Source of the DNA: Microbacterium sp. AG1240
Lineage (GTDB): Bacteria > Actinomycetota > Actinomycetes > Actinomycetales > Microbacteriaceae
Assembly (NCBI RefSeq): GCF_003635115.1
Contig: NZ_RBXJ01000001.1
Span: 868,001 to 932,000, forward strand
Length of the DNA: 64,000 nucleotides
Reading direction: 5' to 3'
Under the pieces are notes generated by a model. That model had not been told where the DNA came from, ran no database searches, and saw nothing but the letters and a program-made list of their open reading frames with translations. Made by a program: the position numbers and the translations under genes. This document shows, piece by piece, positions 47,786-58,304 of this stretch (its first letter is position 1; the number at the start of each line of letters is the position of its first letter).

Positions 47786-47797
47786 TAGAATGAGAGC
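47786..47797 (+). promoter_or_regulatory. Leaderless-type promoter of the glycosyltransferase operon
   Basis: TAGAAT (47786-47791) is six bases before the ATG at 47798; no ribosome-binding site is present. Confidence 0.55.
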
Positions 47798-48535
47798 ATG
47801 CCCACGTCGCTCGCCGATCTTCTGATCATCGTCCCGGCCTGGAACGAAGAGGGGAACGTCGGCAACACGGTTCGAGAGATCCGCAGCGAGCTTCCGGCCG
47901 CTCACGTGCTCGTGGTCGACGACGGATCCACCGACTCCACGGCGATGGTGGCGAAGGCGGCGGGGGCACGTGTCTTGGTCTTGCCGTTCAACCTGGGAGT
48001 CGGCGGAGCCATGCGGGCGGGATACGTCTTCGCGCAGCGGCACGGCTTCGCCCGTGCGATCCAGGTCGACGCCGACGGGCAGCACAACCCCCGCGACATC
48101 GTTTCGGTTCTCGAGGGGCTCGATCGTGCCGACATCTCGATCGGAGCGCGTTTTGCCGAGGTCGGGGAGTTCTCGGCGCGCGGGCCTCGGCGATGGGCGA
48201 TGGTCTTCCTCGCCTCCATCTTGTCGCGCGTCGCCAAGACCCGACTCACGGACGTGACCAGTGGCTTCCGTGCCGCGAATCGTCACGCCATCGATCAGTA
48301 CGTTCGGTACTACCCGGCGGAGTACCTCGGAGACACCATCGACAGCCTCGTGGCGGCCGCGCATGTCGGGCTCACGGTGACCCAGGTGCCTGTGGCGATG
48401 AGACCGCGACAGGGAGGTCGTCCCAGCCAGGGCGCCCTCGGATCGACGATCTACCTTCTCCGATCGGTTTTCGCGCTGATGCTCGCGATCATGCGTCGAC
48501 CGACCGGACCGACCAGCCCGGGAGCGCGCGCATGA
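47798..48535 (+). CDS. GT2 glycosyltransferase (dolichol-phosphate mannosyltransferase-like)
   Basis: A 245-residue GT-A enzyme of the DPM/polyprenyl-phosphate type. LLIIVPAWNEEGNVGNTV opens the fold, VVDDGSTDSTAMVA binds the nucleotide, QVDADGQHNPRD holds the metal-binding DxD, and VTSGFRAANRHAI follows. No C-terminal membrane helices are evident. Its stop overlaps the DUF2304 gene (ATGA), a frequent pairing in which the small membrane protein probably supplies the anchor. Confidence 0.92.
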   Translation: MPTSLADLLIIVPAWNEEGNVGNTVREIRSELPAAHVLVVDDGSTDSTAMVAKAAGARVLVLPFNLGVGGAMRAGYVFAQRHGFARAIQVDADGQHNPRDIVSVLEGLDRADISIGARFAEVGEFSARGPRRWAMVFLASILSRVAKTRLTDVTSGFRAANRHAIDQYVRYYPAEYLGDTIDSLVAAAHVGLTVTQVPVAMRPRQGGRPSQGALGSTIYLLRSVFALMLAIMRRPTGPTSPGARA

Positions 48536-48924
48536 TGGTTTTCGGGGCGATCCTGCTCGCCATCGCGCTGGTCGTCGCGGTCGTCACCATGCTCCTGCGT
48601 CGCCAGTTGCGCGAGAAGTACGCCGTGCTCTGGCTCATCATCGGTGCGGCCGTGCTCGTCCTCGGGATCTTCCCCCAGCTGCTGATGTGGGCGACGGTAT
48701 CCCTCGGATTCCAGCTGCCCGCGAATCTTCTCTTCACCCTGGCGATCCTTCTCCTGCTGGGGGTAGCGCTGCACCTCTCGTGGGAGCAGTCCCAGGCTGA
48801 GGAAGAGATTCGTCGCCTGGCCGAGGAGGTCGCGGTGCTTCGAGAGAGCGTCGAGCGGATCGAGGCTGCCTTCGACGCCGTCTCCGCCGACGACAGCGAT
48901 CCCTCGGACGGCCCCGACCGGTGA
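48532..48924 (+). CDS. DUF2304 small membrane protein
   Basis: A 130-residue protein with three transmembrane helices (about 1-22, 31-52 and 58-80) and a charged coiled-coil tail (EQSQAEEEIRRLAEEVAVL) reaching into the cytoplasm. It matches the DUF2304 family, usually next to polyprenyl-phosphate glycosyltransferases as here. Role as membrane partner of the enzyme encoded before it is inferred. It overlaps both neighbours by 4 bases. Confidence 0.88.
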   Translation: MMVFGAILLAIALVVAVVTMLLRRQLREKYAVLWLIIGAAVLVLGIFPQLLMWATVSLGFQLPANLLFTLAILLLLGVALHLSWEQSQAEEEIRRLAEEVAVLRESVERIEAAFDAVSADDSDPSDGPDR

Positions 48925-49874
48925 TGACCGGGCCTCGCACGCGACCGTCGGCCGTCATCGCGACCTTCCGTCCCCCGGAGGCGCTCGCCGACCTGGTCGC
49001 CGTGCTCGCCCGTGATTGCGACGTGGTCGTAGTCGACGACGGCAGCGGGTCCGGATCGGACGCCGTCTACGAGGCGGCGGAGTACGCCGGCGCCCAGGTC
49101 GTTCGTCACGAAGAGAACCGGGGGATAGCGCACGCGCTGAACATCGGAGTGCAGCGGGCGCTGTCATCGGGCGCCGATGCCGTCTTCACGTTCGATCAGG
49201 ACTCCTCACCGGCGGACGATTTCATCGAGCAGATGAGCGACGCCCTCTCACGGGCGCGCGAATCCATATCCTCGTCGGTCGCCGCGATCGTCCCCGAGTT
49301 CTTCGCCGATACGGCTCAGTCGCGTGGGGCGGACCTCGCGCCCGGTCTATGCCGAGCGAGGAAAGTCATCCAGTCGGGAATGCTCGTTCCGCGCGAAGCG
49401 TGGAACGCGCTCGGCGCACTGCGCGATGATTACTTCATCGACCTCGTCGACACGGAGTTCGAGATGCGAGCACTGACCCACGGGTGGGAGGTTCTCGCAG
49501 CGCGGGGCGTGTCGATGCCGCATTCGCTCGGACGCATGATCCGGTTGCGCCTGGCTCCGGGGCTGCAGGTCACGACGTCGGTCAGCACCCCGTTCCGTTA
49601 CTTCTACCGTGCCCGAAACCGTGTGGTGCTCAGCCGTTCCTACGCGCGGCGGGCCCCGGTGAGGGTGCTTTCGGATGCTGGTGTCGATCTCGCCTACTTC
49701 GTCGTCGCCGTTCTCGGGGCGCGACCGCGCCGGTCCCTCGCGCACATCATCGTTCGAGGCCTGGGCGCCGGGTTCCGGGGCACCATGGGTCGTTTACCCG
49801 CTCGTCTCTCGAACGTGGCCGACGGCGTGCGGTGGAGCGGCGTCGAGGTCAGTCGCGACGGCGTCGCGCACTGA
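48921..49874 (+). CDS. GT2 glycosyltransferase (rhamnosyltransferase-like)
   Basis: A 317-residue GT-A enzyme starting GTG at 48921 or ATG at 48924. SAVIATFRPPEALADLV, VVVVDDGSGSGSDAV, HEENRGIAHALNIGV and TFDQDSSPADDF give the order typical of bacterial rhamnosyltransferases; DDYFIDLVDTEFEMRA is the acceptor/base region. dTDP-rhamnose from the adjacent genes is the likely donor, inferred. Its 3' end overlaps the opposite-strand glycosyltransferase by 26 bases. Confidence 0.88.
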   Translation: MMTGPRTRPSAVIATFRPPEALADLVAVLARDCDVVVVDDGSGSGSDAVYEAAEYAGAQVVRHEENRGIAHALNIGVQRALSSGADAVFTFDQDSSPADDFIEQMSDALSRARESISSSVAAIVPEFFADTAQSRGADLAPGLCRARKVIQSGMLVPREAWNALGALRDDYFIDLVDTEFEMRALTHGWEVLAARGVSMPHSLGRMIRLRLAPGLQVTTSVSTPFRYFYRARNRVVLSRSYARRAPVRVLSDAGVDLAYFVVAVLGARPRRSLAHIIVRGLGAGFRGTMGRLPARLSNVADGVRWSGVEVSRDGVAH

Positions 49875-50844
49875 CCGTCCCGCACAACCAGCTCGCCAGG
49901 TACTGCACGGCGAATCCGCGGGGAACATAGCCGTCCCTGACGGCGACGCGGAGGTTGGGAAGCAGAGCCCGCAGTCGCCGTCGTGGGCCGAAGCTGCGTT
50001 CGAGGACGCCCAGCGACGCGGCGTCGTGCCGTCGTCGGGCTAGGGTCGCCGTCATTGCCTCGCGCCAGCCCACATAGACGTTGTACGTGGTGCGCACGAC
50101 CGCGAGAACGTCGTCACCGCCCTCCGCGCTGCGACTCATCTTTCGTGCGTTCCGCCATGACTGGAGGACGGAGGGGCGTGAGGGCATGGAGGTCGGATCA
50201 CCGAAGACGTTCGCGGAATGCTGCACGTAGTCCTGCACCACGTCAGTCGTGATGTGCGTGCCCGATGTCGCTGCGGCGCACACGGCCAACCAGTGATCGT
50301 GCGCTGCTGCCCTCGTGCTCAGTCGTGGGAAGGGGAGGGCGAGGTCCAGCACCTCGCGGCGGAGCACGCTCAGCGAACCGGTGAACTGGTTGCTGAGTAT
50401 CAGACGCTCGAGCGAGCCGTTGCGCCGTTCGGTCGTGCCGAGGACCTCACCGGACGGGTATTGGACGAGGCGGGCCTGACCGGAGACCATTCCGTGCGTC
50501 GCAAGGTGGGGGAGCAGCACCTCCAGCTTCTCGGGGTACCACCAGTCGTCCTGATCGGCGAGGGCAATCCATTCCGTCTGGGGCGGCACGGACAGGAGGC
50601 CGCGTTCGAAGTTGAGATAGAACCCGAGCCGCACCCCTCCCGTGTCGACGACGGCGAAACGACCGTCGCCCGGGGCGGCCTCATCAAGGAGGGCGCGGAT
50701 CGGTGCGGGGTCGCTGTCAGGAGAGATCACACAGGTGAAATCGGCGACGGTCTGCGCGGCGATGGATCGGATCTGCCGTCGGAAGAGCTCCGGGTCGGGC
50801 TCATAGACGGCCATCACGATGGCGCCCGGTGTGGGACGGAGCAT
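49849..50844 (-). CDS. GT2 glycosyltransferase
   Basis: A 331-residue GT-A protein. GAIVMAVYEPDPELFRRQI opens the domain, LALADQDDWWYPEKLE contains the metal-binding DQDD common in rhamnosyl- and glucosyltransferases, and AAHDHWLAV follows. GGGAGGA precedes its ATG. It is transcribed opposite to both flanking glycosyltransferase genes, divergent from one and overlapping the other tail to tail. Confidence 0.87.
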   Translation of the reverse strand: MLRPTPGAIVMAVYEPDPELFRRQIRSIAAQTVADFTCVISPDSDPAPIRALLDEAAPGDGRFAVVDTGGVRLGFYLNFERGLLSVPPQTEWIALADQDDWWYPEKLEVLLPHLATHGMVSGQARLVQYPSGEVLGTTERRNGSLERLILSNQFTGSLSVLRREVLDLALPFPRLSTRAAAHDHWLAVCAAATSGTHITTDVVQDYVQHSANVFGDPTSMPSRPSVLQSWRNARKMSRSAEGGDDVLAVVRTTYNVYVGWREAMTATLARRRHDAASLGVLERSFGPRRRLRALLPNLRVAVRDGYVPRGFAVQYLASWLCGTVSARRRRD

Positions 50845-50963
50845 CGATCGTCCTCCCGATTGAGTTGCATGGCGGCGCCTCTCGGCGCTGTGGATAGTCT
50901 AGATGGCGCGGGCGAGCTGCACGGAATGCGCCGTCGATCGCGCATCCGACCGGAGGACACACA

Positions 50964-51740
50964 GTGGACACCACTTCCGCGCCGACAGGCCCCCGTGTCT
51001 CGGTCTGCATGGCGGTGTACAACGGCGCACGGTGGCTCACGCCGCAGTTGGAGTCCATTCTCGACGAGCTCCGGTCCGACGACGAGATCGTGATCGTCGA
51101 TGATGCGAGCACAGATGACAGCGTCGCCCTCATCGAGACGCTCGCCGATCCACGAGTGCGCATACTGAGGCACGAGACCAATCGTGGGTATGTGGCGACA
51201 TTCGAGCATGCTCTCTCGCTCGCGACGCGCGACGTCATCCTGCTCTCCGATCAAGACGACGTCTGGGTCCACGGGCGCCGCGATCTCCTCTGCGCTGCCG
51301 TGGAATCTGCTGACGTCGCGGCATCCGACCTCGTCCTCCTGGGCGACGGTGCACCCCTCCCGCACCCTCTGACGAGGCGCCCGTGGCGGCTAGGACGATC
51401 CCGGCCGTCCGATCGAATCCGCCGGCAGCTGACGATCTGGGCGGGCGTTGCACCGTACTTCGGCTGCGCGATGGCGGTGCGCCGAGAGTTCCTCCCGACG
51501 GTGCTACCGTTTCCGACCTTCCTCACGGAGTCGCACGATCTGTGGATCGCCACGGCCGCCAACGCGGCGGCCTCGCTCGAGCACGTCCACTCGCCTTCGG
51601 TTCAGCGGCGGTTGCATGAGGCGAACGCGTCGCCCTCGCGTCCCCGCGGAGTCCGTGCGGTGCTTCGCGCTCGGGTCATGCTCGTGCGATGCTCGGTGGA
51701 AGCCGTGCGCCGCACCCGGCGGTCCAGGCGCGGGGCTTAG
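50964..51740 (+). CDS. GT2 glycosyltransferase, short form
   Basis: A 258-residue GT-A protein from a GTG preceded by GGAGG. VSVCMAVYNGARWLTPQLESI, VIVDDASTDDSVALI and ILLSDQDDVWVHGRRD are classic. The protein ends after LTESHDLWIATAANAAASL and a short basic tail, shorter than its relatives. It stands alone on the plus strand between two leftward genes; donor and acceptor unknown. Confidence 0.87.
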   Translation: MDTTSAPTGPRVSVCMAVYNGARWLTPQLESILDELRSDDEIVIVDDASTDDSVALIETLADPRVRILRHETNRGYVATFEHALSLATRDVILLSDQDDVWVHGRRDLLCAAVESADVAASDLVLLGDGAPLPHPLTRRPWRLGRSRPSDRIRRQLTIWAGVAPYFGCAMAVRREFLPTVLPFPTFLTESHDLWIATAANAAASLEHVHSPSVQRRLHEANASPSRPRGVRAVLRARVMLVRCSVEAVRRTRRSRRGA

Positions 51741-51741
51741 C

Positions 51742-52650
51742 TCATCGTCCGAAAGCGTTCCGCGCCGCCGCGGAGGAAGCGGCGGAGTCGCGTGCCCTGA
51801 CTGCTCCCGGAAGTGCTGCGGCGGAATGGAGTCTCGACGATGGACGCAGCGCCGCCCACCACGCCGCTTTGCGCCATCCGCGGGTGCGCGCACGGGAGCT
51901 GATCTCGCGGTGGAAGCGAGCTTCGTCTCGGAACCGGACGCCGTCGGAGATCGCCGTCTGCGACAGGCTCGATCCATGCCGCCGGTACGCGAACGACGGC
52001 GTACCGTTCATGTACATCACGGTCCCTCCATCGAAGGCGACGTCGAGGATGAAAGCCAGGTCGAGGATGATCGGCAGGTCCAGTCGGAAGGGGATCTGCT
52101 TGAGTCGGGCGGTGCGGATGGCCAGTGAGGGCCAGTAGAGCCAGTTGCCGCGGACGAGGCTGGAGACGAGGCCCTCGCCCACCAGACGCACCGGTCCCGC
52201 CGTCGGCGACGGCGCCAACACGGTCTTCACACGATCGGCCAGTGGCCTGTGGGTATCGCCGTTCTCATCGATCACGACGACGGCCGGGGCGAAGATATCG
52301 ACGTCGGGGAAGCGCGAGACGAAGTCTCGGAGCGACCGGACGTAATCGGGGAGAAGACGGTCGTCCGAGCCCAGGATCGTGGTGTAGTCCGCGGAGGCCA
52401 GCTCGGCGCAGCGACGGAAATTCTCCGTGATGCCGATGTTGCTGTCGTTACGCAGGTACTGCACTCGTTCGTCGTCGAGTTCGGCGAAGAACGCGGGTAC
52501 CTCCGTGCTCGGGTATGCATCATCGATGACGGTCAACCGCCATCCCGGGTCGCTTTGTTCGAGAACGCTTCGCACCGCCTCGAACAGAAGCTCCGGCGGC
52601 CCCCAGAAAGGGAGCATGATGTCGACCACGACGCGGTCGCCCGTCATCAT
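51742..52650 (-). CDS. GT2 glycosyltransferase
   Basis: A 302-residue GT-A protein; the ATG at 52650 overlaps the stop of the DUF6541 gene (ATGA), and a second ATG follows directly. VDIMLPFWGPPELLFEAV, VIDDAYPSTEVPAFFAEL and TTILGSDDRLLPDYV (metal-binding SDD) are visible, and the C-terminal 40 residues are Ala/Arg-rich. Coupling to the large membrane protein suggests they act in the same step. Confidence 0.87.
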   Translation of the reverse strand: MMTGDRVVVDIMLPFWGPPELLFEAVRSVLEQSDPGWRLTVIDDAYPSTEVPAFFAELDDERVQYLRNDSNIGITENFRRCAELASADYTTILGSDDRLLPDYVRSLRDFVSRFPDVDIFAPAVVVIDENGDTHRPLADRVKTVLAPSPTAGPVRLVGEGLVSSLVRGNWLYWPSLAIRTARLKQIPFRLDLPIILDLAFILDVAFDGGTVMYMNGTPSFAYRRHGSSLSQTAISDGVRFRDEARFHREISSRARTRGWRKAAWWAALRPSSRLHSAAALPGAVRARDSAASSAAARNAFGR

Positions 52651-54578
52651 GCGCAACCGACGATGCGGTACAGGCGCGCGTCGCCCTCCTGGTCGACGAG
52701 CTCGACCGCCGTCGAGGCGGCGAGTCGGCTGAATCCGGGATACGGGTGATTGCCGCCGTGTACCTCGCGGGTGCCGAAGTCGAGGACGTACCGGACCCTC
52801 GTGTCGTCGACCGCCCGGCAGACCGACCCGCCCGGCACAGCACGGTCGAGACCGTCGTTGATGGCGGTCATCTCGCTCGTGATGTCCATGAGCGTATGGG
52901 GCTGGAGGACCTTCCGCCCGCTGATGGCGTAGGCCAGCCCGGCACCCGTCCACGGGCTTCCCGCGATCACCGCGTCCGGTTCCACCTCGTCGTCGAGTCG
53001 CCGCATGAGGGCCATCTCGTCGGCCGAGACCAGGGGGGAGTCGGCATTCAGCGTGTAATTCGCCTGCGCCGTATCGATGGGCGTCCTCATAGGCAGGAGC
53101 GCTGCGACGACGGCGATGAGCAGGACGCCCGCGGTCGCGACCGCCCGGAGAGGGCCGCGCAGCCGCGCCCGTCGAGCCGCGCCCCGCACACCCGACGATA
53201 GGAGCAGTGCACCCGCGCCGGCGAGAGGGACGACCGCCGTCGGCAGGATCGCTGCGACCCGGGGGAGGTTGTTGTACCAGCTGCCCGTCAGCACGTCGCG
53301 AACGTCGAGGTAGGGGAGCGCGGCCACGACGACGTACAGACCGCCGACGGCCAGGAGCGCGGCAACCGCATACAGGGGGGCGCGGCGACGCGCCCGCAGG
53401 GCCCAGACGACTCCCGCGATCATGAGAATGGCAACGAGCAGCGCGAGCGGCGCGCGGTAGGGAGACGCGAAGGACACCTCTCCCAGTGCTTGGGCGACGG
53501 TCATCTCGGGCTCCCACGTCCGAGCTGCAGCCGGCGGGCGCAGGACCCACCACACGGCCGCGGCGACGACCGCGTAGGTACCGACGAGCAGCACGACGAG
53601 GACGCGCTGTCCGCTCGAGCGCGAGCCGTTCCACGCCCGGACGGCGGTGAACACGATTCCCACCGAGAAGAAGACGATCCACGCCACGAGAGCGCCGGGG
53701 TGCGCGATGGCCAGGCCGGGCAATGTTCCGAGGGTGCCGACCACGGTCAACGCCATGGGCAGACGTCCGGGAGAGGTGATCCGCAGTGCCCGTAGCGCAA
53801 GCGCGAGCGCGGCGGGGAGGACGGCCAGCCCCATGTGCAGTGGATAAAGCACGCCGTAATCGATCATCAGCAGGGGAAACGACGCCGACCCGATGATGGC
53901 CAGTCCTGCGCCGAGGGCGGTGCTGCGCCCGCGCCCGAAGAGCTCGGACGTCAGCCACATCGCTCCCGCCGGCCAGGCGAGCGCGGAGAACACGAGGGCC
54001 ATGGCATTGGCAGCGACGGGGATGGAGGCTCCGGTCGCCTGCACGACCAGTGCGGCCACCGCGTGCCATGCGGTGGGGTAGAACCACATTCCGCCGCTCG
54101 TGCTCGTCATGGAACCGACGAACAACGGCGACGCATTCCCGTTGTCCAACGCATACCGCACGGCGTTCAGATGGAAGATGTTGTCGAACGTCTGAGAGAT
54201 GTTGTCGGGGGCACCGACGACGACGACGACCTGTGCTGCGACGACGATCCCTGCCGCTACCACCGCGGCGACGACCCAGTGTCCTCGATTCACCGGCTGC
54301 GACGCACGGAACCGCCAGCCGCGATTGGCGGCGAACCGTACTGCGACGATCACGGCTGCGAACACGACCGTCACGAGGACGACGGGTAGCGGCGACCAGG
54401 AGAGTCCGATGAGCGGGGCGGCGACGGAGGCCGTGCTGACGACGGTGACTCCGAACGGGAAGGCAGCGGCCCACGACCCGAGCCCGCGCAATCCCATGAC
54501 GACGGCGAGCACAATTCCGGGAAGGACCACCACGGCCGCTGTGAGGGCGCCGGCGATGGCGAGATCAATCCAGGTCAT
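52647..54578 (-). CDS. DUF6541-type polytopic membrane protein (GT-C-like)
   Basis: A 643-residue protein with about thirteen transmembrane segments and an extracytoplasmic C-terminal domain (from about residue 500). The first long loop, VVVGAPDNISQTFDNIFHLNA, carries an Asp-rich stretch where GT-C enzymes keep catalytic acids, and GMWFYPTAWHAVAALV follows. This resembles the actinobacterial DUF6541 family, proposed as polyprenyl-phosphate-sugar-dependent transferases; activity is inferred. A polymerase role is also possible, since no clear Wzy is present. Confidence 0.8.
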   Translation of the reverse strand: MTWIDLAIAGALTAAVVVLPGIVLAVVMGLRGLGSWAAAFPFGVTVVSTASVAAPLIGLSWSPLPVVLVTVVFAAVIVAVRFAANRGWRFRASQPVNRGHWVVAAVVAAGIVVAAQVVVVVGAPDNISQTFDNIFHLNAVRYALDNGNASPLFVGSMTSTSGGMWFYPTAWHAVAALVVQATGASIPVAANAMALVFSALAWPAGAMWLTSELFGRGRSTALGAGLAIIGSASFPLLMIDYGVLYPLHMGLAVLPAALALALRALRITSPGRLPMALTVVGTLGTLPGLAIAHPGALVAWIVFFSVGIVFTAVRAWNGSRSSGQRVLVVLLVGTYAVVAAAVWWVLRPPAAARTWEPEMTVAQALGEVSFASPYRAPLALLVAILMIAGVVWALRARRRAPLYAVAALLAVGGLYVVVAALPYLDVRDVLTGSWYNNLPRVAAILPTAVVPLAGAGALLLSSGVRGAARRARLRGPLRAVATAGVLLIAVVAALLPMRTPIDTAQANYTLNADSPLVSADEMALMRRLDDEVEPDAVIAGSPWTGAGLAYAISGRKVLQPHTLMDITSEMTAINDGLDRAVPGGSVCRAVDDTRVRYVLDFGTREVHGGNHPYPGFSRLAASTAVELVDQEGDARLYRIVGCA

Positions 54579-54719
54579 TCATATGTCTTTCGCTCGGCGC
54601 GCGGGGCCCGGAGGGCTCGAACTCGGCGCATATCGGCACCGAGCCCGCAGGGAAGAATAACGGACCAAGATCGGCGGACTCCGAGAGGCAGCGCCGCAGG
54701 TTCTCGAATCGAGGTCAAC

Positions 54720-54731
54720 TAGTCTCTTCGG
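54720..54731 (+). promoter_or_regulatory. Leaderless-type promoter of the flippase operon
   Basis: TAGTCT (54720-54725) is six bases before the GTG at 54732. It lies at the end of a 153-base divergent gap shared with the DUF6541 gene, which also holds a GGGCTCG/CGAGCCC inverted repeat. Confidence 0.5.
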
Positions 54732-55970
54732 GTGGCCACTCTCATCCGACGTCTTGCCGGATTCTCCACACTTCCTTTCATCTCGGCCATCCTGCCCTTC
54801 GTGGCCATCCCCATCGTGGGGCGAGCCAGCGGAGAGGATGGCTGGGTCGCATTCAATGTCGGTCAAGCCGTCGGCACGTACGCCGCCGCGGTCGGCTATG
54901 TCGGGTGGAACGCTCTGGGCACACCGATGGTCGCCGTCGAGACATCGGGTCGAGCCCGCCACGAGCTCTATGGTCGGTCGTTCTACGCGCGCCTGCCGAT
55001 CATCGCCGTCGTAGCCGTGGGCGCTGCCATCATCGGCGCCCTTCTCGCGCCCGGGGCGACGGTCGGCGTCGCCGTGACGTTCGCCATCGCCGGGGCGCTG
55101 GGCGGTTTCGGAGTGAGCTGGTACGCGGTCGGGGTCTCGTCGATCTCGATCATCGTCTGGTTCGAGATCGTGCCGCGGGCGATCGCCACGGCGATCGCCA
55201 TCGGCCTGCTCCTGTGGACGGGCGACGTGGTCTGGTACGGCGTCGCCATGATCGTGGCGGCGGTGGCGGGGGTCCTCGCGTTCCATCTCGTCCACCTTCG
55301 ACGGTTCTTCCCGAGGTGGGTGGGCTGGCGACGAGTCCGGTCGGACATTCAGGGGCTGCGCTCCGCCTGGGGTGTCGAGGTGGTCGGGAACCTCTATTCG
55401 AACGCACCCGTGCCCATCGTCGCGGCGACGTCGTCGCCCGCCGCCTCGGCATCTTACGGATCGAGCGACCGCATCTATCGTTACGGTCTGCTCGGTGTGG
55501 TCGCCATGGGGAACGCCCTGCAGGGGTGGGCGCTCGAGGCACGCGGCCATCATCGCCGCTCGCGCAATCTCGCGTCCATCGGGATCATGCTCGCCCTCGG
55601 ACTGGTGGGGTTCGCCTTTCTCGTCTTCCTCGGAGTTCCCGCCAGTCAACTCATCTTCGGGCAGGAGCTGGCAGCCGACCCCGCCATGCTGTTCTGGCTA
55701 GGGGTGTCCTACATCGCGATATCCACCTCGACGCCGTTGATACGCAACGTGCTGCTGCCGGCACGGCGGGAGGGTGCGGTTCTGTGGGTCACGACGGCGA
55801 GTGCGATCCTCGGCTTGTCGGGGATGCTGGTCGGCGGCATCGCGTTCGGCCCGGTCGGAGTCGCTGCGGGCCTCGCCCTCAGCGAGGTGTTCACGCTGCT
55901 CTGCTGCGTCTGGTATTCCCGGCGGACGGGACTGGCAGAGCCGCTCACTTCCGAGGCGGCGTCGCGGTGA
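54732..55970 (+). CDS. Oligosaccharide flippase (Wzx/MOP-like)
   Basis: A 412-residue integral membrane protein with roughly twelve hydrophobic segments, starting GTG. LAGFSTLPFISAILPFVAIP at the N-terminus, the central WGVEVVGNLYSNAPVPIVAA and the overall layout fit lipid-linked oligosaccharide flippases of the MOP superfamily. It would translocate undecaprenyl-linked repeat units. It overlaps the next glycosyltransferase by 4 bases (GTGA). Confidence 0.85.
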   Translation: MATLIRRLAGFSTLPFISAILPFVAIPIVGRASGEDGWVAFNVGQAVGTYAAAVGYVGWNALGTPMVAVETSGRARHELYGRSFYARLPIIAVVAVGAAIIGALLAPGATVGVAVTFAIAGALGGFGVSWYAVGVSSISIIVWFEIVPRAIATAIAIGLLLWTGDVVWYGVAMIVAAVAGVLAFHLVHLRRFFPRWVGWRRVRSDIQGLRSAWGVEVVGNLYSNAPVPIVAATSSPAASASYGSSDRIYRYGLLGVVAMGNALQGWALEARGHHRRSRNLASIGIMLALGLVGFAFLVFLGVPASQLIFGQELAADPAMLFWLGVSYIAISTSTPLIRNVLLPARREGAVLWVTTASAILGLSGMLVGGIAFGPVGVAAGLALSEVFTLLCCVWYSRRTGLAEPLTSEAASR

Positions 55971-57082
55971 GCACCGACGAGACTGTCTCGGACGTCCACT
56001 TCCTGCTTCCTGCCCCGGCCCTGACCCCCATCGGCGGGTACAAGGTGGTGTACGAGTATGCCGACGCGCTCGTCAGCCGAGGTGTCGATGTGACGGTCTG
56101 GCACAGCTCGATCTTCAACGCATTCGAGAGTGGGCGGTTCTCGAGGTATCGGGCCGCGATCCTGGCGGCGGGTCTGTGGCGACGCCGTCTGACCGGGCGC
56201 GCGACCACTTCCATCCCCTGGTACCGGCTCGATCCGCGCGTACGAGTGAAGGTCACCTCCGCCAGGCCCCGACCGAAGCTGGGGCGGCGCTCTGTGGTCG
56301 TCGCGACGGCGGTGCAGACCACCGATCACGTCGCTGAGGTGGCCCGCCGTGCGGGCGCGACGTCTCTCGCCCTCATCCAGCACTTCGAGACGTGGGCGGC
56401 TCCCGAGGACGTCATCCGTCGCGCCTGGGCACGCGTTGACGAGCGAATAGTCATCGCGCCCTGGCTCGCCGAGCTGTGTTCGCAGGCGGGTCTGTCCAGC
56501 GTCCTGCTGACGAACGCGCTCGACGTCGATTCGTTTCCGACCGGTGCTCCGCTCGCGCAACGTCGCCCCATGGTGATGTCGCTTCTTTCTCCTCACGGGT
56601 ACAAGCGGCCCGACGTCGTTGCGCACGCACTCGGCGCCGTGCGCGCCGGCCGCCCGGACGCGCGGGTGGTCGCCTTCGGTATCGATCCTGTCCCACCGCG
56701 TCCGCTCGCCCCCGGCGTGGAGTATGTATGCGACCCCTCGCCTGAGGTGCTGCGGGAGCTCTATCGGTCTGCCTCCGTCTATCTCTGCGGGAGCGATGCA
56801 GAGGGGTGGCATCTCCCGCCCGCGGAGGCGACTCTCTCCGGGGCGGCCGTGGTGTCCACCGATATCGGCGGTGTCCGAGCCTCGATGGGTGATGAGGCGC
56901 TCTACGGTCCGCCCGGTGATGGCGAGGCCCTGGCCTCGCTCGCCGAACGCGTGCTGGAGAATCCGGATGCCGCTCAGCTGCGCGTCGACACCGCGGCTGC
57001 ACGGATCCGGTCGGTGACGTACGGGGAGAACACCCGGGCGCTGCTCGACATCGCTGCGGCCGTTCGGAAGCGCCAAAGCTGA
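55967..57082 (+). CDS. Glycosyltransferase, GT4-like
   Basis: A 371-residue GT-B enzyme from the GTG overlapping the flippase stop. The N-terminal domain starts DVHFLLPAPALTPIGGYKVVYEYA (in part), with the glycine turn for acceptor binding. The C-terminal donor domain has PMVMSLLSPHGYKRPDVV, SASVYLCGSDAEGWHLPPAEA and AAVVSTDIGGVRASMGDEA, the E-x7-E region. Sugar specificity is unknown. Confidence 0.88.
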   Translation: MSTDETVSDVHFLLPAPALTPIGGYKVVYEYADALVSRGVDVTVWHSSIFNAFESGRFSRYRAAILAAGLWRRRLTGRATTSIPWYRLDPRVRVKVTSARPRPKLGRRSVVVATAVQTTDHVAEVARRAGATSLALIQHFETWAAPEDVIRRAWARVDERIVIAPWLAELCSQAGLSSVLLTNALDVDSFPTGAPLAQRRPMVMSLLSPHGYKRPDVVAHALGAVRAGRPDARVVAFGIDPVPPRPLAPGVEYVCDPSPEVLRELYRSASVYLCGSDAEGWHLPPAEATLSGAAVVSTDIGGVRASMGDEALYGPPGDGEALASLAERVLENPDAAQLRVDTAAARIRSVTYGENTRALLDIAAAVRKRQS

Positions 57083-57114
57083 AAATGCGCGGCGGGGCGG
57101 CCGTCTAGACTTGA

Positions 57115-58287
<1,173 letters not shown>

Positions 58288-58304
58288 AGCCAGGGAGAGC
58301 ATCG

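Noticed and set aside
45404-48364. A 986-codon minus-strand frame opposite the secreted protein gene.
   Set aside because: The plus strand has a signal peptide, conserved domain and downstream coupled gene; the minus frame is Arg/Asp-rich shadow.
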